Positions 8,019-16,477 of a DNA stretch of 62,047 bases are shown piece after piece (position 1 is the first letter of the stretch; each line of letters starts with the position of its first letter). The position numbers were made by a program, and so were the translations under genes. Under the pieces are notes generated by a model, which worked only from the letters and a program-made list of their open reading frames with translations, was not told the origin of the DNA and ran no database searches. Origin of the DNA: SAR202 cluster bacterium Casp-Chloro-G2 (GTDB lineage Bacteria > Chloroflexota > Dehalococcoidia > Lucifugimonadales > UBA3495); contig MUCI01000041.1 in assembly GCA_002816575.1 (NCBI GenBank), positions 1 to 62,047 of the forward strand. The letters run 5' to 3'.

Positions 8019-8873
8019 ATGAGCCAGTTTCCCCCAGACGTATTTGCGTTGATCGATGCAGCGGTCGCCGAGGACCAGACCTTCAACGACCCCACCACCC
8101 AGGCGGTGGTCCCACCCGAGATTCAGGGCACGGGCATGTTGCGTGCCAAGGCCCACGGCGTGCTGGCCGGGGTGGACGTGGCCATTGCAGTGTTCCTGCG
8201 GGTGGATTCCACATTGGACGCCAAAGCGATACTCCAAGACGGCGCACCGCTATCCCCCGGGGATGACATCGCCGTGGTCCGCGGTTCGGCGGCGGGCATA
8301 CTGCGGGCGGAGCGGATAGCGCTCAACTTCATGCAACGGATGAGCGGTATCGCCAGCGACACCAACCGATACGTGCAGGCGGTCCAGGGCTTGAAGGCCA
8401 GGATCGTGGACACCCGCAAGACCGTTCCCGGCCACCGCTACCTGGACAAATACTCGGTGCGCATGGGCGGCGGCCACAACCACCGCCTGAACCTGGCCGA
8501 CGGCATCCTGATCAAGGACAACCACATCCAGGCCAACCGCTTTCGTGAGATGGGCCTGAAAGACGTGATCAAACTCGCCTTGGCCCGCGCTTCCCACACC
8601 ATCAAGGTGGAGGTGGAGGTGGAAACCATGGACCAGGTGCAAGAAGCCCTTGAGGCCGGCGCCCACATCATAATGCTGGACAACATGTCGGTGCCCGAGA
8701 TGGCGGAGGCCATGAAGGTCATCGGCGATCGGGCGGTCGTGGAAGCCTCGGGAGGCATCACCTACGACACCGTTCGGGCGGTGGCCGAGACCGGCGTGGA
8801 CCTGATCTCGATCGGGGGGCTAACCCACTCGGTGAACGCCTTGGACATCAGCCTCGACCTGGAGATCCACTAG
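8019..8873 (+). CDS. nadC: Nicotinate-nucleotide pyrophosphorylase (carboxylating) NadC
   Basis: NadC converts quinolinate and PRPP to nicotinate mononucleotide, the step after NadA. The 284-residue length is normal. The family blocks RIALNFMQRMSGIA, DTRKTVPGHRYLDKYSVRMG, GGHNHRLNLADGILIKDNH and VEASGGI hold the PRPP/quinolinate-binding Arg, His and Lys residues. A GAAGGG ribosome-binding site precedes the ATG. It is downstream of miaB-nadA on the same strand but separated by 274 bp with a 13-bp tandem repeat, so it may have its own control. Confidence 0.96.
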   Translation: MSQFPPDVFALIDAAVAEDQTFNDPTTQAVVPPEIQGTGMLRAKAHGVLAGVDVAIAVFLRVDSTLDAKAILQDGAPLSPGDDIAVVRGSAAGILRAERIALNFMQRMSGIASDTNRYVQAVQGLKARIVDTRKTVPGHRYLDKYSVRMGGGHNHRLNLADGILIKDNHIQANRFREMGLKDVIKLALARASHTIKVEVEVETMDQVQEALEAGAHIIMLDNMSVPEMAEAMKVIGDRAVVEASGGITYDTVRAVAETGVDLISIGGLTHSVNALDISLDLEIH

Positions 8874-8929
8874 GGAATCATCAAGAGATTTTCATCGCGG
8901 CAATGATGGCTGCGCAAAGCGAGGAACCC

Positions 8930-9460
8930 ATGGCTAGCCCAGTTGACCCGGTATCCCTGGCGATGGAACGTAATTGGGAGATGATTGACGGGGCGTTGGA
9001 GGGTCTGGACGAAGCCCAGTTGTCGCGCCAGCCAACCGACCAATGCAACTCCGTGGCCTGGATACTGTGGCACCTGACCCGGGTGACCGACATGTTCATC
9101 CACACCCGCCTGCGCGACTCGACCCAGGCGTGGGTGTCCGAGGGCTGGCACGAGAAGTTTGGCATGCCCGCCGATGAAGAGGACCGGGGAGTGGGTTGGA
9201 ATTCGGCCCAGGTTGCCCAATGGCAGCCGCCGTCCAAAGATGTGCAACTGGGCTACTACGAAGCGGTGAAGGACCACTGCCGGAACTTCCTGGCCGGCAT
9301 CACCGATGAGGAACTGGAGCGGAAGATCGTCATGGGCCCGGTCGCCGAGCCGCGCACGGTGGCGGTGTGCATGGGACAGATGGTCTGGGATACCGTGGCC
9401 CACGGCGGGCAGATTGCCTATCTGAGGGGCTTCTTCCACGGCATGGGCTGGTTCAGGTAG
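8930..9460 (+). CDS. DinB-family putative metal-dependent hydrolase
   Basis: This 176-residue four-helix-bundle protein belongs to the DinB / YfiT-like superfamily. Its members bind a divalent metal through three histidines and include thiol-dependent transferases. Candidate ligands are the His of AWILWHLTR and the His of VAHGGQIAYLRG, with others between them. I set the start at MASPVDP because AGCGAGGA lies 4-6 nt upstream; an ATG nine codons earlier lacks such a site. The substrate is unknown. Confidence 0.8.
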   Translation: MASPVDPVSLAMERNWEMIDGALEGLDEAQLSRQPTDQCNSVAWILWHLTRVTDMFIHTRLRDSTQAWVSEGWHEKFGMPADEEDRGVGWNSAQVAQWQPPSKDVQLGYYEAVKDHCRNFLAGITDEELERKIVMGPVAEPRTVAVCMGQMVWDTVAHGGQIAYLRGFFHGMGWFR

Positions 9461-9530
9461 CGGGTTAGTTGAATGCTCGAATCAACCTGACACGTGTGGT
9501 CCGACCAGCCCACCATCAGCCGACAAAATC

Positions 9531-9596
9531 GACTTTACCGCGGTGACTTTACCGCGGTGAGTTTACTGCGGTGAGTTTACTGCGGTGAGTTTACCG
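9531..9596. repeat. 14-bp tandem repeat, about 4.7 copies
   Basis: CGGTGAGTTTACTG is repeated at 9541, 9555, 9569 and 9583 with one or two changes, preceded by a partial copy at 9531. The last unit runs into the dispersed repeat at 9593-9622 and stops three bases from the dtd stop codon. Confidence 0.9.
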
Positions 9597-9622
9597 CTCA
9601 TCCTGAGCTGGTCGAAGGACGA
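9593..9622. repeat. Dispersed repeat copy forming the 3' end of dtd
   Basis: CCGCTCATCCTGAGCTGGTC followed by GAAGGACG is a copy of the element seen at 817-921 and 35792-35821. On the minus strand it encodes the last residues of Dtd, RPSTSSG, plus the stop codon. Confidence 0.75.
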
Positions 9623-10077
9623 CGGGGGCGCTGCCGGTCGGCGCTGTCCAGCATGATGGTCACCGGGCCGTCGTTCTCCAATTCCACCTTCATGTGCTCT
9701 TGGAACCTGCCCGTGGCTACTGTTAACCCGGCATCGCGGAACAGCCGAACCGTGTGTTCGTAGAGCCGCTTGGCGTCCTCCGGCCCCGCCGCCTGGTTGA
9801 AGTCGGGACGCCGTCCCTTACGGGTGTCCGCGTAGAGGGTGAACTGGCTCACAACTAAGATCTCCGCCCCAATGTCCAGGGCGGAGAGGTTGAAACGGCC
9901 TTGATCGTCACCGAAAATCCGCAGATTTATTATCTTCCCGGTCAGGTATTGGGCATCGGCCTCTTCGTCTTCTTTGGCAACGCCCAGCAGAATCACGAGA
10001 CCGAGGCCAATCGTTCCGGCGATTTCGTTATCGACGGCAACCGACGCTTTGGTTACCCGTTGGATCAACGCCTTCAT
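9598..10077 (-). CDS. dtd: D-aminoacyl-tRNA deacylase Dtd
   Basis: Dtd hydrolyses D-aminoacyl-tRNAs as a proofreading step. The family signatures MKALIQRVTKASV, VSQFTLYADTRKGRRPDF (with the SQxTL active-site motif) and NDGPVTIMLDS (the Gly-Pro chirality motif) are intact. After the normal end of about 150 residues the protein runs on with RPRRPSTSSG. That tail comes from an intergenic repeat and looks like a recent addition without function. The zinc-ribbon gene lies 33 bp upstream on the same strand. Confidence 0.95.
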   Translation of the reverse strand: MKALIQRVTKASVAVDNEIAGTIGLGLVILLGVAKEDEEADAQYLTGKIINLRIFGDDQGRFNLSALDIGAEILVVSQFTLYADTRKGRRPDFNQAAGPEDAKRLYEHTVRLFRDAGLTVATGRFQEHMKVELENDGPVTIMLDSADRQRPRRPSTSSG

Positions 10078-10110
10078 GGGAGGTGGTTCCGGGGAGCGCC
10101 CACGGCCGCC

Positions 10111-10482
10111 CTAGCTGGAGCTGGCCGGTGTTGAAGGGGAGGCGGGGGCGCTGCCGGAATCTGAGGACTTTTTGCTTGAGCTGCTGGTGGACGAATCAGA
10201 ACTGTCGCTGGAGGGCTTGGTTGTGGCGTCCGACTTGGATTCGGACGTACTAGTGGACGACGAGCTATCGCTGGAACCGTTCTTGCTCTCCACCGGCGGT
10301 TTGGGCCGGCCATAGTCGGTGGTGTAGAAACCGCTGCCCTTGTAGATGACCGGGACGGCGTGGAACACCCTTTGGCCTGCGCCGGAACACTCCGGGCAGA
10401 TGCCTTTTCCAGCTTCGGCGAAGGACTGCACCAGTTCAAATTCGGTCTTGCAGCTTTCGCAACGGTAATCGTATCTAGGCAC
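10111..10482 (-). CDS. FmdB-family zinc-ribbon protein with Ser-rich tail
   Basis: The first 55 residues form the FmdB/CxxC-CxxC regulatory zinc ribbon: MPRYDYRCESCKTEFELVQS, then GICPECSGAGQRVFH and YKGSGFYTTDYG. Members are small soluble proteins annotated as putative regulators, with no settled function. The remaining roughly 65 residues are almost entirely Ser, Thr, Lys and Pro, a disordered low-complexity tail common in Chloroflexota versions. It may be cotranscribed with dtd. Confidence 0.88.
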   Translation of the reverse strand: MPRYDYRCESCKTEFELVQSFAEAGKGICPECSGAGQRVFHAVPVIYKGSGFYTTDYGRPKPPVESKNGSSDSSSSTSTSESKSDATTKPSSDSSDSSTSSSSKKSSDSGSAPASPSTPASSS

Positions 10483-10640
10483 GGAATATCTCCTGAAGGT
10501 GCTTACCCTTTGGCGGTCGCTAAAGTTCGGTTGTCAGCCGCTCGGGGTTGGGTTGGTAGTCGCCGGGGTGAAGTGCCAAGGGCAACCAATCCAATTTAAC
10601 AGTGGTGTAAATTGCTGTCAACGCGCCTGAGCGGCAAACA

Positions 10641-10665
10641 AAAAAGGCCGCTAACCGGCCTTTCG
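10641..10665 (-). terminator. Terminator downstream of rpsU
   Basis: On the minus strand AAAGGCCG and CGGCCTTT pair over a 5-nt loop and run into TTTTTTG. It lies about 110 nt past the rpsU stop codon. Nothing else was recognised in 10484-10774. Confidence 0.8.
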
Positions 10666-10774
10666 AGAATCGGGTGGCTTGCAAAGCCGCCGCTTGGTGG
10701 TGCAACTCTTGTTCCATATGGCCAGGAGCCACGTGCTCCCACGCGCACTCCCGGATGAGAGCAGGGTTACGGCC

Positions 10775-10963
10775 CTACCTGCGGTTCTGGCGGCGGCGGC
10801 GGCGTGCGGCCCTCTGGGCGGCCAAGCGCTCTTTCTGGGCCTTGGAGCGGAAGAACCGGCGGTCCTTCAGTTCGCGCAGGATCCCTGAATGCTGGACCGA
10901 TGCCCGGAACCGGTTTACCAGGCTCTCGGGGTTCTCGCCATCGCGAGGGGTAACATATGCCAT
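10775..10963 (-). CDS. rpsU: Small ribosomal subunit protein bS21
   Basis: bS21 is a small basic protein of the 30S platform near the anti-Shine-Dalgarno end of 16S rRNA. The 62-residue protein begins MAYVTPRDGENPESLVNRFR, has the conserved core HSGILRELKDRRFFRSKAQK, and ends in a run of Arg. The start at MAYV has GGAG 6 nt upstream and was preferred over an ATG four codons earlier. It is monocistronic with its own terminator. Confidence 0.95.
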   Translation of the reverse strand: MAYVTPRDGENPESLVNRFRASVQHSGILRELKDRRFFRSKAQKERLAAQRAARRRRRQNRR

Positions 10964-11062
10964 TCGAATCTCCAAGCATCGCCGGCCGGTTGGGCCAGCA
11001 TCATTACAGCTAATTTACCACAGGCGGCACGCCCAATCAACCGGAGCGGGCGGACCCGGATA

Positions 11063-11785
11063 CTAGACCGCCGTGCCCCGTCTGGCGCCCACTTCGCCCA
11101 GGTATTCCAGGACATCCGCCAGGGGCAGCACATCGGCGTACTTCTGGTTCATGTCGAACAGGTTGATGGCGTGGGCGGCTTCGTGGCGGTCGAACACCCC
11201 CTCCTCGACCACGATCATGCGGAAACGGTTGGTGCAACCGTCCAGCACGCTGGCGCGGACGCAGCCGCTGGTGGTCTCACCCACGGCGATGATCGTGTCC
11301 ACGTTATGGGCGGTCAGATGTCCGATGAGGGGGGTGCCCCAGAAGGCGCTTGGCGAGCTCTTGCGCATCACCGGCTCGCCGTCTATGGGCGCTACTTCGT
11401 CGATGATGTCGTTACGCCGGTTCCGACGCTCCAGGGCTTCCGGGCTGCGGTCCGAGTTGCCATAGACCTCGCGTCCGGTGCTCCAGCCAGCCAGGCCGTC
11501 ATCGTCCCGGCCGGTGGCGTGTATCACGGGGATCCCGGCGTTCCGGGCGGCTTGCAGCACCGTCTGGATGGGAGGAATCGCGTCCCAGGCGGCCAGGCCG
11601 CAACTGGCCGGCCAGTCTTTGGTGGCTTCCAAGATGGGCTGGGGCCTGTCGCCAAAGGCCCAGCGGTACAGGTCGATGAGCAGCAGGGCCGGACGCTCGC
11701 CGAACCCCACTGGTTTGTGCTCCGCCATCGCCACATGGTCCCGGTCCTGAACAGTCAGGTACTTGTCCCAGACACGCTCGGCCAT
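11063..11785 (-). CDS. Isochorismatase-family cysteine hydrolase
   Basis: This 240-residue hydrolase of the isochorismatase / N-carbamoylsarcosine amidase fold shows the Asp-Lys-Cys triad: Asp38 in LLLIDLY, Lys142 in PVMRKSSPSAF and Cys175 in TTSGCVRAS, preceded by the usual cis-peptide region VGETT. Relatives hydrolyse amides such as N-carbamoylsarcosine or nicotinamide; the substrate here is unknown. The start at MAERVWDKY was chosen because GGGGGTGG lies just upstream. It stands alone on the minus strand. Confidence 0.88.
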   Translation of the reverse strand: MAERVWDKYLTVQDRDHVAMAEHKPVGFGERPALLLIDLYRWAFGDRPQPILEATKDWPASCGLAAWDAIPPIQTVLQAARNAGIPVIHATGRDDDGLAGWSTGREVYGNSDRSPEALERRNRRNDIIDEVAPIDGEPVMRKSSPSAFWGTPLIGHLTAHNVDTIIAVGETTSGCVRASVLDGCTNRFRMIVVEEGVFDRHEAAHAINLFDMNQKYADVLPLADVLEYLGEVGARRGTAV

Positions 11786-11944
11786 AGCCACCCCCCATTG
11801 GAAGACTTTCGGCAAAATCTAACACTAAGGGACACGACCGTCAAACGGGTCGAAGACAAGATATTTGGCAGTTTCATACGAAAGATCTTGAAAGGAATAT
11901 ATCCTCGAGGACATTGCTGAAGTGCATTACCGTTACGCTTAGAA

Positions 11945-11950
11945 TATAAT
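11945..11950 (+). promoter_or_regulatory. Possible -10 element for the PD-(D/E)XK gene
   Basis: A perfect TATAAT lies about 90 nt upstream of the start at 12040, within an AT-rich leader. No good -35 hexamer is found at the right spacing, so this is tentative. Confidence 0.3.
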
Positions 11951-12039
11951 CGCCGTGTTTTCTGGAGGCACTATCGCATTTCTTGGTATCGGGTAACAGC
12001 ACCGACCGAATCGAACTGTGGATAATTTGAGGGTGAGCG

Positions 12040-13602
12040 TTGAAATTCGAAGATGCCGTAGAAGCGATTAGCACATTAACTGACCTTCGGCGCATCGCCG
12101 GGGCCCACGTAGTGGATCACCGCCAACTGACTGAAGACGAGTTGCGTGAGGCTTTAATCAAGGTTAAGCCGCAGTACCTTCATGAACAGACGGTTACTGG
12201 GAATCTTGAAAAGGCGTTGTACAAGAATCCTCGGAATGACCTCCGAGTCCTGTCGTACGTCTTGTTGATTGATGTATTGTTGGACCAATACGATTTTCTA
12301 CTGCCAAGTTCTCATTCAGAGGAACAGGTGATTGCCTTCGAACAATCGGTGGTCAATCGGTCGAACGAGCTTGAACTATCCGATTTGGCGGCAGGAAATG
12401 ACGACACCCACAGGTATCGCGATTTGGATCTGTATTTCTTCGTCCTACGTGTTGCCTGGGAAAACGAAGATGCCAAAAGTGCAGATGAAGTTAATCTCTT
12501 AAAGAAACTACGTGCGAGGCTGGGCATCACAGAATCCGACCACCGCCTTCTTGAGGCCAAACTCGGGAAGTTCCCGAAAGCATCAAATCTGCTTCACACG
12601 AGGACTGAGATTGGCGAGGCGAGACGTCACCTGCAGGGTTTGGGCTTGTTGTTTTCAGTCCGGCAAGACGGTGACGCAGACCTTGATATTATTCCAGAAG
12701 AGATAGCAATCAACATTCGGAAGTTTGCAGGGGTTGAATTAAGGAGCGAGAGCTACAGACAACTGATGGAGCATCGGCCGTTACGCAGAAAATCGCATCT
12801 CACGGAAATCTTAAGCCGGGCCAACGTGGAGTTCGGACGATACGACAACATCGATACTTTGGTTGAACGGGTACTCAGGTATGTTCCGGCGTCACAGGCG
12901 ATCGCCAGCAACTCCCCAAGGTTTGGGTTAAATAGCGACCAGCTAACCACCTGGTGCCGGCAATTGAACATCAACGCTTACGGTGCTATTGAAGAACGGG
13001 TGGCGAGAGTGATTGAGCACTTTGATCAGCTTCGCCCCAGAATCGTTGCCGAATCTGATGAGCGAGAGGCCTGGTACGAGTTTTATGAAGAGCTTGCCGC
13101 CCGAGACCACGACAAGTTACGTGCCCAACACATTATCGACAAGGATCTAGAGATTGAATCTAAATTCGAAGATGCGACCTCCTACTTATTCGAGGAATTG
13201 CTGAATCATTCCCCCCTACATCAACGCGGCACCGCTCATCCGGATGGCCTGTTGAGCCTACAGATGAACTATCTCATGTGGGATAACAAATCTAAAGAAT
13301 CCCCGGTTAATTTGAGAGACCATATCGCTCAATTTGATGGGTACATGAACCACGCAGATAAGCCGGTGCCAGTATTTCTTGTGATTGGCCCAGAGTTCAC
13401 TGAAGATTCTGAAGCCGAAGCGATTCGCTACCACGCCCAGCATTTTGGCCGTAACCTAGTGTTGATTACGGCCAAAGAACTAAAGAGTCTGGCCGAGGAG
13501 TGGTCCTCGCAAGCCAACAAACAACGGGATACGGGATTCAATCTGGGATTGCTCGCTGCTACAGGAAGATTCAATCGAGAAAGGCTGGGGAAAATAATAT
13601 AG
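12040..13602 (+). CDS. Unknown protein with C-terminal PD-(D/E)XK nuclease motif
   Basis: The whole protein matches no family I can name. The C-terminal part has the nuclease signature Pro401-Asp402 (HPDGLL), Asp415-x-Lys417 (YLMWDNKSKE) and Gln431 (HIAQFDGYM), spaced as in restriction-type nucleases. Upstream, residues 250-282 and 297-330 look like two small helical DNA-binding units of SAP type (for example LNSDQLTTWCRQLNINAYG). The N-terminal 240 residues are helical and unassigned. The start is TTG with GAGGG 6 nt upstream. Base composition is visibly more AT-rich than its neighbours, suggesting transfer. No methylase or helicase is adjacent. A restriction or other defence-type nuclease is the inference. 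Confidence 0.7.
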   Translation: MKFEDAVEAISTLTDLRRIAGAHVVDHRQLTEDELREALIKVKPQYLHEQTVTGNLEKALYKNPRNDLRVLSYVLLIDVLLDQYDFLLPSSHSEEQVIAFEQSVVNRSNELELSDLAAGNDDTHRYRDLDLYFFVLRVAWENEDAKSADEVNLLKKLRARLGITESDHRLLEAKLGKFPKASNLLHTRTEIGEARRHLQGLGLLFSVRQDGDADLDIIPEEIAINIRKFAGVELRSESYRQLMEHRPLRRKSHLTEILSRANVEFGRYDNIDTLVERVLRYVPASQAIASNSPRFGLNSDQLTTWCRQLNINAYGAIEERVARVIEHFDQLRPRIVAESDEREAWYEFYEELAARDHDKLRAQHIIDKDLEIESKFEDATSYLFEELLNHSPLHQRGTAHPDGLLSLQMNYLMWDNKSKESPVNLRDHIAQFDGYMNHADKPVPVFLVIGPEFTEDSEAEAIRYHAQHFGRNLVLITAKELKSLAEEWSSQANKQRDTGFNLGLLAATGRFNRERLGKII

Positions 13603-13628
13603 AGCCTTGGCATTGCCAAGGCTCTATA
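13598..13628 (+). terminator. Perfect 14-bp hairpin overlapping the stop codon
   Basis: TATAGAGCCTTGGC and GCCAAGGCTCTATA pair over a 3-nt loop. The left arm contains the TAG stop of the nuclease-like gene. There is no strong T-run, so it may act as a transcript-end stabiliser or as a shared terminator with the leftward rhodanese gene. Confidence 0.6.
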
Positions 13629-13669
13629 AATGTTTCGACCATTCAATCTACTTTCAGATTAAGCGGCTC

Positions 13670-14053
13670 TTACTTCTTTGTTGGGAGGCCGGCCTCGTTC
13701 CAGGCTGCCATGCCGCCTTCCATGTAGGTCACGTTGTTGAATCCCATGTCTTGGAGTATCTGGGCGCCGACGGCGGCCCTATTACCAAGTTTTCAAGTCG
13801 TGATGATCTCCACGTTGGGGTCCGCCAAGCGGGGGTCCAGCTTGGACCGGTCTTCTGCCTGAGCGTCCAGGTCCTCGACAGAAAGGAAGACCACGTTCTC
13901 GTGCTGCTCTTCCACGGGCACGTTCTCGCGGAGCCGGGTCTCGATTATCAGGGCCGCGGGGTTGGCCTCAAGCCGCTTCTGAGATTCGGTAACTGTGACG
14001 GACTTCGTCTGCTTCTTGGCAGCCTCTACCCGCTGTCTGAAATCGTCGGTCAT
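13670..14053 (-). CDS. Rhodanese-domain selenoprotein (in-frame TGA at the catalytic Cys)
   Basis: This is a rhodanese-like sulfurtransferase read through one TGA (13795-13793, residue 87). Before it the frame gives a normal N-terminal half ending PNVEIITT. After it the same frame continues KLGNRAAVGAQILQDMGF and NVTYMEGGMAAWNEAGLP to a TAA. Family members have CxxGxR here, so the TGA sits exactly on the persulfide-forming cysteine (Sec-K-L-G-N-R). A hairpin with GUC in its apical loop begins 14 nt after the TGA. GGAGG lies 8 nt before the ATG. Selenocysteine is the simplest reading; a nonsense mutation is the alternative. Confidence 0.8.
13762..13779 (-). promoter_or_regulatory. Candidate bacterial SECIS hairpin, rhodanese gene
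   Basis: On the minus strand GGGCCGCC and GGCGCCC pair around GTC with one bulged C. The loop G and U are 22 and 23 nt after the TGA. This fits known bacterial SECIS spacing (apical loop about 16-37 nt away, G near the loop start). Confidence 0.55.
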
Positions 14054-14252
14054 CGGTGTATCCTCCGAAATTTAAGTAAGTGACATCATAGTCCAAATGC
14101 GGTCAATCCGATACACCACCGGCGCTCCGGGCGCTAAAGGTGTGCTACCATCTTGAGCGCGGCCGGCCAAGAGTTGAGCGCGATCAATCGCGTCTCGCCC
14201 TTCATCAGGCGCGGTCCAGGTATAGGCTCAGGTATAGACGGAGGCTTACGAC

Positions 14253-14702
14253 ATGCGGTGGCTCTTGATATTGGTGTTCCTGGCGACAGTGGGGATCGCA
14301 TGCGGGTCGTCCTCCGGCTCCGAATCAGAACCAGGCACAGAGGTAAAAGTGGCAGATCAAGAAACAACCACCACGGCATCCGGCTTACAGATCACGGTAG
14401 TGGAAGTGGGCACTGGAGAGCAGGCAGTTGCGGGCCAGACCGCAGTGGTCCACTACACCGGCTGGCTGCTGGACGGCACCAAGTTCGACAGCTCGGTTGA
14501 CCGGGGCACGCCGTTCGAGTTCCCGCTGGGCGCGGGCCGGGTCATCAAGGGCTGGGACGAAGGCGTGGCGACCATGAATATCGGCGGCAAGGTGGAGCTG
14601 ATCGTACCCCCCGACCTGGCCTACGGAGCGCGGGGCGCCGGTGGAGTCATTCCACCCAACGCCACCCTCAAGTTCGCCGTGGAGCTGCTGGGCCTGAAAT
14701 AG
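14253..14702 (+). CDS. FKBP-type peptidyl-prolyl isomerase, lipoprotein
   Basis: This is an exported proline isomerase. A signal peptide ends in a lipobox (VGIAC, Cys17), followed by a Ser/Glu/Thr linker. The FKBP domain of about 110 residues contains [52 protein letters not shown] and a closing FAVELLGL. These are the standard catalytic-pocket motifs. It probably folds extracytoplasmic proteins. It is divergent from the rhodanese gene, and GGAGG lies about 10 nt before the ATG. Confidence 0.95.
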   Translation: MRWLLILVFLATVGIACGSSSGSESEPGTEVKVADQETTTTASGLQITVVEVGTGEQAVAGQTAVVHYTGWLLDGTKFDSSVDRGTPFEFPLGAGRVIKGWDEGVATMNIGGKVELIVPPDLAYGARGAGGVIPPNATLKFAVELLGLK

Positions 14703-14730
14703 CCTCCACGCAGGACCAATCGCCGGGCGC

Positions 14731-15771
14731 CTAGCTTCGGAAGTTGGGCGCCACCTTCTCGGCGAACAGCCTTAGGCTGTGGGCGTTCACGTCGTAGGGC
14801 ATGGCGCCCAGGCGGAAATGGATGATCACTCCGCCCACTCCGCTGTCGTTCACCTTCCGCAGCCTTTCACTGACGGTATCGGGCGAGCCGCAGATGACGC
14901 CGTGTTCCAGCGAGTCCCTGGCCGAGCCGGTGATCCTAGCCGCCTGGGCCGCCAACTCGCCGGCGGTGTTCATGCGGTTCCGGTTCTCCTGCAGATACAC
15001 GCGCATGTCGCGGAAGTAACGCAGCCCCACTTCCTCGGCTTCGGCGTCGGTGTCAGCCACGAAGATGTTGCGCCAGACCCACGAGTCGGCCACGTTGCGG
15101 GCGACCGTTGCATCGTCGAACCCGGCCTCCGACATCGTGGCCCGGTACTGGTCCATCCGCTCCAACGTGGTCTCGTCGCTCTGCACGTTCATCATGAAGG
15201 GGCGGCCCTCGCGTGCCATCTCCAGAGTGGAATCCAGCCCTGAGCACGCCCGGATCATCGGCGGATGGGGCTTCTGGTACACCTGGGGCCGCAGCACCGG
15301 CAATTCCAACTGCCAGTATTTTCCGTCGTGCTGGTAGTTCTTGGTGGTCCAGGCCTTGACCAGGATATCTTCCACTTCCAGCAGCATGTCGTGGGCTTCG
15401 TCGGGGTCGATGCCGAACCCCCGGAACTCGTAGAAGTTGTAAGCGGTGCCCCGGCCCACGCCGACAATCATGCGGCCCTTGCTGATGTTGTCGACCAGCG
15501 CGATCTGCTCGGCGAACCTGATGGGATGGTGCAGGGCCATCTGGGCGACGGCAAAGCCGATCTTGATCTTCGTGGTGCGGGCGGCGATGGCCGCGGCGAA
15601 GGTGGTCGGGTCCACGTAGGCGCAGCCGCCGTCGAAATGGTGCTCCGCCAGCCAGATAACGTCGTAGCCCAGTTCTTCCGACAGTTCGGCCTCACGCAGC
15701 GACTCCTCGATGACGTCGAAATCACCCTCCGGGGTTTTGCTCTCGGGGAAGAGGAAATTACTAAACTTCAA
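14731..15771 (-). CDS. LLM-class flavin-dependent oxidoreductase (bacterial-luciferase-like)
   Basis: This 346-residue TIM-barrel flavoprotein of the luciferase-like monooxygenase superfamily begins MKFSNFLFPESKTPEGDF. Family blocks are ELGYDVIWLAEHHF, TTKIKIGFAVAQMALHHPIR, KGRMIVGVGRGTAYNFYEFRG and KPHPPMIRACSG. It resembles the alkanal-monooxygenase (LuxA-like) group that uses reduced FMN; substrate unknown. It converges with the FKBP gene with 28 bp between stops. It is the first of four paralogs in the window and belongs to a different subgroup from those at 22803 and 34659. Confidence 0.92.
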   Translation of the reverse strand: MKFSNFLFPESKTPEGDFDVIEESLREAELSEELGYDVIWLAEHHFDGGCAYVDPTTFAAAIAARTTKIKIGFAVAQMALHHPIRFAEQIALVDNISKGRMIVGVGRGTAYNFYEFRGFGIDPDEAHDMLLEVEDILVKAWTTKNYQHDGKYWQLELPVLRPQVYQKPHPPMIRACSGLDSTLEMAREGRPFMMNVQSDETTLERMDQYRATMSEAGFDDATVARNVADSWVWRNIFVADTDAEAEEVGLRYFRDMRVYLQENRNRMNTAGELAAQAARITGSARDSLEHGVICGSPDTVSERLRKVNDSGVGGVIIHFRLGAMPYDVNAHSLRLFAEKVAPNFRS

Positions 15772-15889
15772 ATCGTCTCCGTGTGTCTGGTGGTCGTCTG
15801 TTCGGCATGCCCCAGGGCATCGGGGTAAACGCTAGCATCCGCCCTTGGGCGTGTCAATTTGACCGGCGCCCAGGCTTTGGACGTTCCGC

Positions 15890-16477
15890 TTAAATGCTTC
15901 CAGCCTGCAGGTCTTCGATATACGGCTGGTATGCCAGCCGGACCGGGTTTTCCTGGGGCAGGCCGGGTGTTAGGACCAGGTTGTAGTAGTCCTGGGCGAT
16001 CTGACCTTGCTGCTCGCGGTTGAACCCGCTGAACCGCTTCCCGTCCGGCCTTTCGGCAGCCAGGCCTTCCCAACCGCCGTAGCTGTATCCCTCGGCCTTT
16101 TGCGCCCTCAAAGCCTGCCAGATGTAGATCGTACCGACCGATTCAAATTGCCGCACGTGGACCATCTCGTGCACCAGCAGGTCCAGATTTCCCCTGGAGT
16201 GACGCCCCTCCGCCGGTAGGTTGAGAGTGTGGAACAGGGTGAAAGCCCTGGAGCCGTTCAGCCGGAAAAACAGGCGCAGGACCCGGCCTTCCGCCACCCG
16301 GACCCGGCCGAACCGGACGGCCTCAACCCCAAGCACCTGCTTAGCCGCGCCGGTCTCGTCTTCGGTCAGCCGGCTGACCCTCGTTAGCAGATGCCAGATG
16401 AACTCCGCGATCGCGGGAAATTGGAGCAAGTCGATGGTCTTGCAGATAACTTTGGCTGGCACCGCATCTCCCGGCAT
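15890..16477 (-). CDS. Putative zinc-metallopeptidase-like protein (HExxH)
   Basis: The protein has LLVHEMVHVRQFE (His103, Glu104, His107), a gluzincin-type HExxH followed by an RQ-E pattern like that of DUF4157-type proteins, then a Tyr/Gly-rich stretch (AEGYSYGGWEG). No signal peptide is evident. The start at MPGDAVPAK is uncertain; the frame is open for 31 further codons upstream. Proteolytic activity is not shown by sequence alone. It lies upstream of the LLM oxidoreductase on the same strand with a 118-bp gap. Confidence 0.65.
   Translation of the reverse strand: MPGDAVPAKVICKTIDLLQFPAIAEFIWHLLTRVSRLTEDETGAAKQVLGVEAVRFGRVRVAEGRVLRLFFRLNGSRAFTLFHTLNLPAEGRHSRGNLDLLVHEMVHVRQFESVGTIYIWQALRAQKAEGYSYGGWEGLAAERPDGKRFSGFNREQQGQIAQDYYNLVLTPGLPQENPVRLAYQPYIEDLQAGSI

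Noticed and set aside
10664-10774. Possible small RNA between rpsU and its terminator
   Set aside because: I could not find a tRNA, SRP RNA or 6S-like structure. It is best read as the rpsU 3' untranslated region.
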